A stretch of 14,601 nt of DNA, from positions 1-14,601 of the forward strand of contig JAVWIF010000047.1 of the NCBI GenBank assembly GCA_036639635.1. Reading direction: 5' to 3'. Below are positions 1 through 5,665 of the stretch, piece after piece. This DNA is from JAVWIF01 sp036639635. Its GTDB lineage: Bacteria; Bacillota_I; Bacilli_A; Erysipelotrichales; Erysipelotrichaceae. A model generated the notes under the pieces. It worked only from the letters and a program-made list of their open reading frames with translations. It was not told the DNA's origin and did not search any database. The position numbers were made by a program, and so were the translations under genes. Each line of letters opens with the position of its first letter. Position 1 is the first letter of the stretch.

Positions 1-54
1 GAACACAGCCTTGCCAAGGCTGATACGGGGGTTCGATTCCCCTCATCTGCTCCA
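1..54 (+). tRNA. tRNA-Gly (GCC), 3' part only
   Basis: The window opens inside the D arm, so the 5' part of the gene is missing. The anticodon stem CAGCC/GGCTG (6-10 and 18-22) closes the loop TTGCCAA, giving anticodon GCC at 13-15 (glycine). The T arm has stem GGGGG/CCCCT around TTCGATT. It is followed by the acceptor strand CATCTGC, discriminator T at 51, which is typical of bacterial tRNA-Gly, and an encoded CCA at 52-54. Confidence 0.93.
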
Positions 55-72
55 TGATTACTGAACATTTAT

Positions 73-104
73 AAAAGTTCTTAGCGAATGCTAGGAACTT
101 TTTT
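73..104 (+). terminator. Intrinsic terminator after tRNA-Gly
   Basis: AAGTTCTTAGC (75-85) pairs with GCTAGGAACTT (90-100) with one G-T wobble and a 4-nt loop. A run of T follows at 99-104. It lies about 20 nt after the tRNA 3' end and should end its transcript. Confidence 0.85.
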
Positions 105-547
105 ACGTTCAGGAGCAGATGAAGAACCTTGGCAAAGTTACTATTTCTAAATTGAATCGCTGGCTTGTATTATTATGGGCGAACCAACGACTCCTTCAGA
201 TTTTAAATGTAGCATGTTACTACACAACATTCCAAAAATAAATTTTAATGACTTCGTTTAAGCAACCCACGATCATTAAAGACAACGACTTTTATTTGAA
301 CAACTTCCAAAAAATAGGTATGTTATTGTGTAACATATATAATCATGTAGATTTTAAGAAAACATGTAAATACTAACTAGTAAATAAACAAAATATTATT
401 ATTAGGAAAATCATGGTAAATATTAACTATATATTGTTAATTTTTAAAATTTTCAAATTATTTAGGAATTTCATCAATTTATCTCGTATATATCTATGTA
501 AGGATATTTTTCAAATAATTGATAATATCTTAGAAGGGAGTAAAGTT
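105..547. other. Gene-free stretch: inverted tRNA fragment and putative left end of the tnpB element
   Basis: No convincing gene was seen. The stretch holds a fragment (112-135) that is the reverse complement of two parts of the adjacent tRNA-Gly. It also has an imperfect palindrome at 214-230 (ATGTT...AACAT), a 7-bp perfect inverted repeat at 319-337 (TATGTTA, 5-nt loop, TAACATA), and two similar segments containing ACAAC(A)TTCCAAAAA at about 225-240 and 301-314. The left end of the tnpB element should lie here, but I could not fix its boundary. A long in-frame extension of tnpB (413-547) is AT-rich and looks like non-coding DNA. Confidence 0.5.
112..135 (-). repeat. Inverted, internally deleted copy of tRNA-Gly 3' sequence
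   Basis: GGAGCAGATGA (112-122) is the exact reverse complement of 43-53 of the tRNA, and CCTTGGCAA (127-135) is the exact reverse complement of 11-19. In the tRNA these blocks are 23 nt apart; here they are 4 nt apart. The part lost is the T arm and the 3' side of the anticodon arm. It could be a recombination scar or a leftover attachment sequence. Because acceptor stems are self-complementary, part of it also resembles a tRNA-Gly 5' end. Confidence 0.55.
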
Positions 548-1573
548 ATGTATTTAACAATTACCATTCATATGAACACCACAAAAAAAACTGAGCAAGT
601 AATTAATGATTATGCAACTGTTTTCAAAGATGAAATCGATTTTATAATTGGGAAATTTGTAAAATATAATAAAGTAATATTTTATCCGTATGCATGGGTA
701 AATAAGAAAATTTCTTATTTTTCAAAAAACCAAGTTATCCACTATGCTGAAATTTTATTTGAGAAAAGGAAAAGTAGTCCACATGCAGAATTCAGCAAAT
801 TATTCTCTTTGGCTAGTAAATCATTTGAAATTAGTGAAAATGAGATAACAATTGAATTTGGAGTTAATTTTTACATAAAACAAATAACATTACCAATTCA
901 TTTACATGCACAACAAATAAATAGATTTAAACAAGGAGAAATCATTAAAATGGATATGCAAAAAGAAAATAATGGTTATTTTGCGAAAATAATTATTAAA
1001 ATTCCTGAACTAGTGAATTCAAGCAACGTAAAAGAATGTGTTATGGGTGTTGATGTTGGTATGAAATGTCCTGCTGTTTGTTATACTTCAAGTGGGAAAG
1101 TGAAATTCATAGGAAATGGCCGAGAAATTAAATATCATTTACGTAAAATTAATGAAAAATTCCAAAACATAGCAAAAGATGATTATGAAAAGTTCAAAAA
1201 ATTTAATCATAAAGAACAAGAATATAGAAATTATATAGATCATTGCATATCAAAAGCAATTATTGATTTTGCTATTAAAGAAGGGGTTACTACAATACAC
1301 TTAGAAAAGCTCACAAATATGCAAAAAAAGTTTACATATCAAGATCAAAAGAAATGGAGTTATTATAGATTACAGGAATTCATTGAGTATAAGGCTAAAA
1401 TCTATGGAATCAAAGTCATCTATATTAATCCAAAACTCACTTCAAAACGTTGCCCAAATTGTGGCAAAATCAATAACGTTAAGGGTAGAGAATATAAATG
1501 TAGTTGTGGTTTTAGAAAACATAGAGATATTGTAGGCGCTATGAATATATTACATGCGCCTGAGGCTTCTTAG
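548..1573 (+). CDS. tnpB: TnpB, IS200/IS605 (IS1341-type) RNA-guided nuclease
   Basis: A 341-aa transposon-encoded nuclease of the TnpB/OrfB family, the ancestors of Cas12. Family members use an RNA made from the 3' end of their own element to cut matching DNA beside a short target-adjacent motif. The RuvC-like acidic triad is visible: D169 in GVDVG, E253 in HLEKL and D327 in KHRDIVGAMN. The zinc-ribbon cysteines are C302/C305 (CPNC) and C318/C320 (CSC). The start at ATG 548 is chosen because GAAGGGAG lies 7 nt upstream (533-540). The same frame is open from 413, but that extra part is low-complexity AT-rich sequence without a ribosome site. No tnpA transposase lies nearby, so the element is stand-alone. 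The stop codon sits in the loop of a hairpin that begins the putative guide-RNA scaffold. The gene looks intact. Confidence 0.9.
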   Translation: MYLTITIHMNTTKKTEQVINDYATVFKDEIDFIIGKFVKYNKVIFYPYAWVNKKISYFSKNQVIHYAEILFEKRKSSPHAEFSKLFSLASKSFEISENEITIEFGVNFYIKQITLPIHLHAQQINRFKQGEIIKMDMQKENNGYFAKIIIKIPELVNSSNVKECVMGVDVGMKCPAVCYTSSGKVKFIGNGREIKYHLRKINEKFQNIAKDDYEKFKKFNHKEQEYRNYIDHCISKAIIDFAIKEGVTTIHLEKLTNMQKKFTYQDQKKWSYYRLQEFIEYKAKIYGIKVIYINPKLTSKRCPNCGKINNVKGREYKCSCGFRKHRDIVGAMNILHAPEAS

Positions 1574-1704
1574 GAAGCCTGCCTTAGATGCAAAATGTAC
1601 TGTCTAAGGATTGGTGTGGACGCACCTAAGCACTGCTTATAAACAACGTCTAGGGATTTGAACTCACGTGTCTTCGGACACAGATGAAGACAGCTTCATC
1701 TAAT
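1560..1704 (+). ncRNA. Putative reRNA/omegaRNA scaffold at the right end of the tnpB element
   Basis: A chain of hairpins follows and overlaps the tnpB 3' end. AGGCTTC/GAAGCCT (1563-1569, 1574-1580) has the tnpB stop in its TTAG loop. CCTTAGA/TCTAAGG (1582-1588, 1603-1609) comes next, then GGTGT/GCACC (1613-1626), with a G-T pair closing a 4-nt loop. GTGTC-TTCG-GACAC (1668-1681) has a UUCG tetraloop, and AGATGAAG/CTTCATCT (1682-1689, 1694-1701) follows it. In characterised TnpB systems the guide RNA comes from exactly this place, with the guide just beyond the element end. The exact 3' end of the scaffold and the guide cannot be fixed here; they probably start between about 1682 and 1704. Confidence 0.6.
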
Positions 1705-1734
1705 AAAAAGTTTATGCAAATGCATAAACTTTTT
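1705..1734. terminator. Bidirectional terminator between tnpB element and Rrf2 genes
   Basis: AAAAAGTTTATGCA (1705-1718) is perfectly complementary to TGCATAAACTTTTT (1721-1734). A-runs on one side and T-runs on the other let it act in both directions. It lies 18 nt past the stop of the minus-strand Rrf2 gene. Confidence 0.85.
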
Positions 1735-1752
1735 ATATAGGATGAATTATTT

Positions 1753-2139
1753 TCACAACAAGTCTTGCAACGTTATATCTGATAAGTAAGTCTTTAAGTT
1801 AATATCAATTGGGTTCCATATTTCTCGCAGTAATATGTTTTTTATTGGATCTTTACTACTCTGCTTATCGACAATGCTAGAATCCAACTCCATCGCATTA
1901 ACTATATCGAATACAGTAATTTTATTTGTAGGTTTAGCAAGTGAATAACCTCCTTTACTACCTCTAGAGCTGATAATAAACCCATGTTTTTTCAATTGTG
2001 AAAAAATCAATTCTAAATATCTCTCTGAGATATTTTGACGCTCACTAATTTCAGCAATTGAAAGCGGTCTGTCTACACCGTTAAGAGCAAGATCTAAAAT
2101 ACTTCTAAGCGCATATCGAGATTTTGTAGACAATTTCAT
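1753..2139 (-). CDS. Rrf2-family transcriptional repressor without cysteines (CymR-like)
   Basis: A 128-aa DNA-binding regulator with the Rrf2 winged helix-turn-helix. It opens with MKLSTKSRYALRSIL, has a recognition region near residues 28-60 (ISERYLELIFSQLKKHGF) and the wing motif SRGSKGGYSLAKP at about 58-70. It has no cysteine at all, so it cannot carry the [2Fe-2S] cluster of IscR or NsrR. Its C-terminal part (REIW...LSDITLQDLL) recalls CymR of Bacillus, which represses cysteine-uptake genes. That is a resemblance only and the ligand is unknown. The ATG overlaps the stop of the upstream Rrf2 gene by 4 nt (ATGA) and has GAGGTGAG upstream, so the two are translated from one mRNA. It ends just before a bidirectional terminator. 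Confidence 0.88.
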   Translation of the reverse strand: MKLSTKSRYALRSILDLALNGVDRPLSIAEISERQNISERYLELIFSQLKKHGFIISSRGSKGGYSLAKPTNKITVFDIVNAMELDSSIVDKQSSKDPIKNILLREIWNPIDINLKTYLSDITLQDLL

Positions 2140-2552
2140 TTTCTCACCTCATTAAAATATAATTCGGTTAAATCTGCTAAAGATTTCGATTGTAAAACTT
2201 TATAAATTTCACTTTGCATACCTTGCCATACTGTTTGTGTTTTACAAATTTTAGCTCGCTTACATTTTTGTGATAAACAAATTACTGGATCAAGTTTTAC
2301 TTCAACTGATAATACTATATCCTTAGCACTAATGACCTCTGGGGACTTTGCTAGACTATATCCTCCATCTTTCCCTCTCGTACTTAATAGTAAACCGCTA
2401 TCTTTTAATTGCTTGAAAATCTGTTCAAGATATTTCACCGAAAAATTTCTATCTTCTGCAATTTCTCGGATACTTATACATTGTTTGTTTCCCTTTGAAG
2501 CCAGTTCAATCATTGCTTCTAAGGCATATACACCTTTAGTTGATATTTTCAT
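2136..2552 (-). CDS. Rrf2-family regulator with IscR-like cysteine cluster
   Basis: A 138-aa Rrf2 protein with an N-terminal winged helix (MKISTKGVYALEAMIELA..., wing STRGKDGGYSLAKSP at about 57-71). Three clustered cysteines, C92-x4-C97-x5-C103, stand where IscR and NsrR carry [2Fe-2S] ligands (C-x5-C-x5-C in E. coli IscR), so an iron-sulfur or redox-sensing role is likely but not proven. The start at 2552 is chosen because GGAGAG lies 6 nt upstream. An in-frame ATG at 2585 would add 11 residues without a ribosome site. It is the first gene of a two-gene operon with the cysteine-free paralogue. The palindrome TGTTATCATAACA near the transcription start suggests autoregulation. No isc or suf genes are in the window. 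Confidence 0.9.
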   Translation of the reverse strand: MKISTKGVYALEAMIELASKGNKQCISIREIAEDRNFSVKYLEQIFKQLKDSGLLLSTRGKDGGYSLAKSPEVISAKDIVLSVEVKLDPVICLSQKCKRAKICKTQTVWQGMQSEIYKVLQSKSLADLTELYFNEVRK

Positions 2553-2598
2553 AATATGCTCTCCAATACTATTATTAGGTTTCATCTGATGCTTACGT

Positions 2599-2623
2599 TG
2601 TTATCATAACACGAAATATTATA
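2599..2623 (-). promoter_or_regulatory. Rrf2 operon -10 box with palindromic operator candidate
   Basis: On the minus strand TATAAT lies at 2623-2618. The expected start point is near 2611. The 13-nt palindrome TGTTATCATAACA (2599-2611) covers it, which fits an autorepressor site. No good -35 is seen 17 nt upstream, so the promoter may be weak or need help. Confidence 0.55.
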
Positions 2624-2743
2624 AAATAGAAAAAATTAGAAAGTTATTAAGTAAATGGATTAAATAGCTTTAAATCATCAAAAAAACGTTCTCCGCTGAA
2701 CCTCTACACACCTCAGATGGTTTTTATAAAAACGAAATTGTGC

Positions 2744-2772
2744 TAGACTTTTAAAATTGATTATGATATACT
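2744..2772 (+). promoter_or_regulatory. Promoter of tRNA-Ser
   Basis: TAGACT (2744-2749), a 17-nt spacer and TATACT (2767-2772). Transcription would start near 2779, leaving a leader of about 50 nt that contains the hairpin TAACAAA-TCC-TTTGTTA (2791-2807) before the tRNA. Confidence 0.5.
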
Positions 2773-2832
2773 TTTATGGCAACAGATGCGTAACAAATCC
2801 TTTGTTATTCAAGTATATTGTTGTTCGAAGCT

Positions 2833-2923
2833 GGAGTAGTACTCAAGCGGCTGAAGAGGTGCCCCTGCTAAGGGTATAGGTCGGGAAACTGGCGCGAGAG
2901 TTCAAATCTCTCCTACTCCGCCA
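2833..2923 (+). tRNA. tRNA-Ser (GCT)
   Basis: A complete 91-nt class II tRNA. The acceptor stem is GGAGTAG (2833-2839) with CTACTCC (2913-2919), discriminator G at 2920 and encoded CCA at 2921-2923. The anticodon stem TGCCC/GGGTA encloses CTGCTAA, giving anticodon GCT at 2867-2869, which reads AGC/AGU serine codons. A long variable arm and the T loop TTCAAAT are present. Confidence 0.96.
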
Positions 2924-2932
2924 TATATGCAT

Positions 2933-2958
2933 AAAACACCGTATTTGGGTGTTTTTTT
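2933..2958 (+). terminator. Intrinsic terminator after tRNA-Ser
   Basis: AAAACACC (2933-2940) pairs with GGTGTTTT (2948-2955) across a 7-nt loop and runs into a tract of T. It sits 10 nt behind the tRNA. Confidence 0.88.
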
Positions 2959-2959
2959 T

Positions 2960-3345
2960 AATATTGAGATTTGAATCTCTCAAATAAACGTTCGGATATT
3001 TTTAAAATTATATAACAACAATTGATACCAACTTAACTATAGAGATATTTCTCCCACTAAAAAACAATGCAGTTTACATTCTTTTTCATTTTTCTATAAG
3101 CTAATAAATGATTTAGTGACTTATTCTCCATACTTCTTTAAAACGTTTTTTATAGAATCATTTCTTTGCATACTTCCTGTAGTTCACCAAATACTAAAAC
3201 AAATCTCTAATCCCTAATTCTATATTGAAAAGATAAGGTTTTGTGATCTTATCTTTTCAATGAATAATGTAAACATTATAGATTCTTTCAAAATAAAAAG
3301 AACATATTTTTTCTTACTCAAAACAAAGTGATTATTTACTAATAT
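2960..3345. other. Gene-free AT-rich stretch with one long hairpin
   Basis: No gene with a credible start and ribosome site was found on either strand. The features seen are a 10-nt reverse-complement match to the tRNA-Ser T arm at 2966-2975 and the long hairpin at 3224-3261. The minus strand at about 3120-3200 contains short charged reading frames broken by stops, which could be the remains of a gene, but I cannot identify one. Confidence 0.5.
3224..3261. terminator. Long hairpin, probable terminator for the toxin operon
   Basis: ATTGAAAAGATAAG (3224-3237) and CTTATCTTTTCAAT (3248-3261) are perfectly complementary over 14 bp around a 10-nt loop. It lies about 85 nt downstream of the minus-strand toxin gene. 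There is no pure T-tract, so the terminator role is inferred from position. Confidence 0.5.
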
Positions 3346-3678
3346 CTATATATTCAAGCTTACTCTAATTGCATTATCAATTTTATCAACTGTTATATTA
3401 TCTAATGTACATATCCATTGTCCTAATCTTTTTTTATCAATAGTCCTTAACTGCTCGCATAAAATCATTGAAACATAACTCAGTGACTTATCGCTAAATA
3501 CAACATGCGTTGGAATAGGTGGTTTCGACATTTTCTTAGAAATGGGAGCAATGATAATAGTTTTTGAATATCGATTGCCTTTATCATTTTGAATTACTAC
3601 AACAGGACGAACACCGCCTTGCTCACTACCAATTACAGGTGATAAATCAGCGTAATATACATCTCCTCGACGTATCAT
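3346..3678 (-). CDS. ndoA: MazF/EndoA (PemK-family) mRNA endoribonuclease toxin
   Basis: A 110-aa toxin that matches Bacillus EndoA closely in its N-terminal half: RRGDVYYADLSPVIGSEQGG, then VRPVVVIQND and GNRYSKT. Family members cut single-stranded mRNA at short motifs and are held in check by a partner antitoxin. The catalytic arginine (R24, equivalent to EndoA R25) is present. The catalytic threonine (EndoA T48) appears as S47. The ATG shares one base with the stop of the upstream ydcC-like gene (TAATG), so its translation is probably coupled, and no separate strong ribosome site is visible. In Bacillus the order is ydcC-alr-ndoAI-ndoA; here alr and the ndoAI antitoxin are absent between the two. 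No antitoxin-sized gene is seen beside it. Confidence 0.93.
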   Translation of the reverse strand: MIRRGDVYYADLSPVIGSEQGGVRPVVVIQNDKGNRYSKTIIIAPISKKMSKPPIPTHVVFSDKSLSYVSMILCEQLRTIDKKRLGQWICTLDNITVDKIDNAIRVSLNI

Positions 3679-4664
3679 TATTTCATCACTGCGACTTGCA
3701 TACTATTAATTACCGCCATCATTTCCTCAGGACCTAATTCCTCTGAAAAAACTGTGAATTCAATATTATTATAAATAGCGCTCAATCGATTCCCATCATA
3801 CACACCAACAATATCTAATGTATCAATCATTTCACCTGGCATAATTACTGTCTGTGTTGTATTGGCATTTTTCTTGACACTCTCAACTACTGTAAAATTT
3901 TTATTTCCTTTATACTCAAGAACATGTTTGATTTCATTGTTTACGTTAACTTCATTTGCATTATCTAATTTAGCATCATACACCATTACTGGATACAATG
4001 GCAAATCTTTTTCTGAAATTATCGAAGCGGTTGTTTTTGACTCCATATTAGTTGGAGCATTAAAATAATCGTTTTTTATTTTTGCATCATAATCAGATTT
4101 TGTGAATACAATTTTAACTTCAGAAATATTATCCTTATTAAAAATCTGTAACCATTTAATATTCATATTTTTATCAAACATAATTTCCTCATGATCGAAA
4201 TTTTTATTGCTTGGATAAACAACTTTATCACTAACCAAATATCCTTTATTACTTTTCTTAACAATCGCATTCTTCTGTTTTGCAATATCTACAATAGATT
4301 GTAATAAGTACGGTTTAGGTGAATTCATTGGCCAGTTACCTTCAAATTTAAAAACTTGATTTAAACTTGGCGTAACAACGTATACACCACTTTTATTCCT
4401 AAGTATAATTTGTTCTTGATTTAATTCTTTATCCGTTAAAGATACTTTGAATAAGTCTTTATCACTCTTCTTATAACCAACTTCTAATGCATAAGTTTTA
4501 ATATCCTCTCCTTTGGTTACTTCCATATTCCCTTGTAAAATATAGGAATCCATATTCTTCATTTCTTTTTCAATCTGTTGACTAAATGATTTGGGTTTCA
4601 TCGCAAAGATTAAAGCAATCACAAAGATCGCAATGCCTATCCCTATGGCAATTTTTCTTTTCAT
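3678..4664 (-). CDS. ydcC: YdcC-like membrane-anchored protein, LolA/LppX-fold
   Basis: A 328-aa protein with a short basic N-terminus and one hydrophobic segment (residues 4-21), followed by an extracellular domain rich in beta strands. It resembles the YdcC family (outer-membrane-lipoprotein carrier LolA-like fold) that sits upstream of alr and the EndoA toxin locus in Bacillus. There is no lipobox cysteine after the hydrophobic segment, so it is probably an uncleaved membrane anchor rather than a lipoprotein. The function of the family is not established. GGAAGGGAG lies 7 nt before the ATG. It is the first gene of a two-gene unit with the toxin and is divergent from a small membrane protein. 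Confidence 0.75.
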   Translation of the reverse strand: MKRKIAIGIGIAIFVIALIFAMKPKSFSQQIEKEMKNMDSYILQGNMEVTKGEDIKTYALEVGYKKSDKDLFKVSLTDKELNQEQIILRNKSGVYVVTPSLNQVFKFEGNWPMNSPKPYLLQSIVDIAKQKNAIVKKSNKGYLVSDKVVYPSNKNFDHEEIMFDKNMNIKWLQIFNKDNISEVKIVFTKSDYDAKIKNDYFNAPTNMESKTTASIISEKDLPLYPVMVYDAKLDNANEVNVNNEIKHVLEYKGNKNFTVVESVKKNANTTQTVIMPGEMIDTLDIVGVYDGNRLSAIYNNIEFTVFSEELGPEEMMAVINSMQVAVMK

Positions 4665-4707
4665 ACACTTTCTCCCTTCCTACTCAACATAATTTATGCA
4701 AGCATTA

Positions 4708-4736
4708 TTGAAATCATTCATAAATACAATTATTAT
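4708..4736 (+). promoter_or_regulatory. Promoter for the small membrane protein gene
   Basis: TTGAAA (4708-4713), 17-nt spacer and TATTAT (4731-4736), each one mismatch from consensus. The start would be near 4743, giving an 18-nt leader carrying AGGTGAT. On the other strand the same -35 reads TTTCAA, 16 nt from TATGTT (4691-4686), so a weak divergent promoter for ydcC may share it. Confidence 0.6.
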
Positions 4737-4760
4737 TCATAGATTATAATAGGTGATAAA

Positions 4761-4952
4761 TTGAAAAAGTTTAAATATGGTTGTTTATTAATATCAATCC
4801 TCATTTGCATACACTACGCGTTGTATTCTTTGTTTAATTTCACTTTATTTTCATCTTATCTCGCAAATCATCTTATATTAGAGAAATGTTTAGCATTTTT
4901 CAGTGGTATTTGTGGTTTTGTTAACATTCTATTGTTTGAAAAAAATAAATAA
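4761..4952 (+). CDS. Small two-helix membrane protein, unknown function
   Basis: A 63-aa hydrophobic protein starting at TTG. AGGTGAT (4751-4757) stands just ahead and a good promoter is further upstream, which makes it more than a chance frame. Residues 7-26 (GCLLISILICIHYALYSLF) and 43-58 (CLAFFSGICGFVNILLF) look like two membrane helices joined by a short loop, with a basic start (MKKFK) and end (EKNK). It is divergent from the ydcC-toxin pair and convergent with the GNAT gene. The family is not recognised. A gene so placed beside an orphan toxin could be related to it, but nothing in the sequence shows that. Confidence 0.6.
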   Translation: MKKFKYGCLLISILICIHYALYSLFNFTLFSSYLANHLILEKCLAFFSGICGFVNILLFEKNK

Positions 4953-4985
4953 AAGACATTTCATCAATTTAAGATTAAATGTCTT
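4941..4985 (-). terminator. Terminator of the GNAT gene (possibly bidirectional)
   Basis: AAGACATTT (4953-4961) and AAATGTCTT (4977-4985) form a 9-bp stem. On the minus strand it runs into a T-rich tract (TTATTTATTTTTTT). It overlaps the stop of the GNAT gene and directly follows the stop of the plus-strand small protein. Confidence 0.75.
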
Positions 4986-5409
4986 CTTTCAACGTGCTAA
5001 TTTTTTTGCGCATACAAACATGTGGTACATGTTCATCCATATGTTCTTCACCATAAATTACATAGCCATTTTTTTCATAAAAATGAATTGCTTGGCATTG
5101 TGCGTCTAAACTTATGACTTTTGCTTTATTTTCTTGTGCAATTTCCTCCAATTTTTCAACTATTAAAGTTCCAATACCACTATTACGAAATTCCTTTAAA
5201 ACTGCAATCCTACCTACCACATAAACATCTTCAACTCCTTGTGTAAAACATCTGCCGCATCCTGCTAAAACAGAGTCAACATAAATACATACATGCTCAG
5301 CAATCCTATCTACATCGTCAAACTCATTTCTAAAACCTTGTTCTTTTACAAAAACTTTCTCTCTTACTTCATGCCAATCTTTTTCAATATTATATTTGTA
5401 GGTAATCAT
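4975..5409 (-). CDS. GNAT-family N-acetyltransferase (ElaA-like)
   Basis: A 144-aa acetyl-CoA-dependent acyltransferase. The N-terminal part REKVFVKEQGF...EFD..D (16-34) is typical of ElaA/YjcF-like GNATs. The acetyl-CoA site motif A is GRIAVLKEFRNSGIGT (66-81) with R75-x2-G78-x-G80. The C-terminal FYEKNGYV (110-117) completes the fold. The substrate cannot be told from sequence. GGGAG lies 6 nt before the ATG. It follows the HMA-like gene on the same strand but is separated from it by a hairpin resembling a terminator, so it may be partly uncoupled from it. Confidence 0.9.
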   Translation of the reverse strand: MITYKYNIEKDWHEVREKVFVKEQGFRNEFDDVDRIAEHVCIYVDSVLAGCGRCFTQGVEDVYVVGRIAVLKEFRNSGIGTLIVEKLEEIAQENKAKVISLDAQCQAIHFYEKNGYVIYGEEHMDEHVPHVCMRKKISTLKEDI

Positions 5410-5423
5410 TATTTTCTCCCATA

Positions 5424-5446
5424 AGAAAAGACAACCAAAGTTGCCA
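5424..5446 (-). terminator. Weak terminator or attenuator between HMA-like and GNAT genes
   Basis: On the minus strand GGCAAC pairs with GTTGTC (5445-5440 and 5435-5430, one G-T pair), followed by TTTTCTT. It lies 10 nt after the HMA-like stop and just before the GNAT ribosome site. Confidence 0.5.
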
Positions 5447-5455
5447 TTCTCAACG

Positions 5456-5647
5456 TTAAATTATTGTATAGCCGAGTTCATTAATTACTTTACGAGCAAT
5501 TGCCACCATATCTGTATTTCCTTCAATGACGACGCATCCCTTATCAAGGTTTACTTCATAATCAACACGAGTTTGTGCTAAAGCACTTTCTATCTGTTTT
5601 GCGCTAGTACTATCTTTCATATTTTTAACTAATATAATACTTTTCAA
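5456..5647 (-). CDS. HMA-fold small protein lacking the metal-binding CxxC
   Basis: A 63-aa protein with the beta-alpha-beta-beta-alpha-beta pattern of heavy-metal-associated (CopZ/MerP-like) domains, ending in a typical INELGYTII. Where copper chaperones carry MxCxxC, this has VKNMKDSTSA, so metal binding at that site is not expected. Only one cysteine (in DKGCVVIEG) is present. I place the start at TTG 5647 because AGAGGTG lies 6 nt upstream. The longer GTG start at 5656 would put that ribosome site inside the gene. It has its own extended -10 promoter and lies downstream of the short aspartokinase. Similar CxxC-less HMA-like proteins are common in Firmicutes and their role is unknown. Confidence 0.8.
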   Translation of the reverse strand: MKSIILVKNMKDSTSAKQIESALAQTRVDYEVNLDKGCVVIEGNTDMVAIARKVINELGYTII

Positions 5648-5665
5648 ATGTATCACCTCTGAATT

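Noticed and set aside
413..547. Longer tnpB start adding 45 residues
   Set aside because: The added sequence is AT-rich, hydrophobic and unlike TnpB N-termini. The ribosome site supports ATG 548.
1560..1740. CRISPR-like array
   Set aside because: Several hairpins occur but no repeated unit with spacers. The arrangement fits a TnpB guide-RNA scaffold.
2773..2832. T-box or other riboswitch before tRNA-Ser
   Set aside because: There is only one small hairpin, no T-box sequence and no regulated protein gene downstream.
3862..4068. Plus-strand frame of antitoxin size next to the MazF gene
   Set aside because: It is antisense to the ydcC-like gene, hydrophobic, and has no ribosome site or antitoxin DNA-binding pattern.
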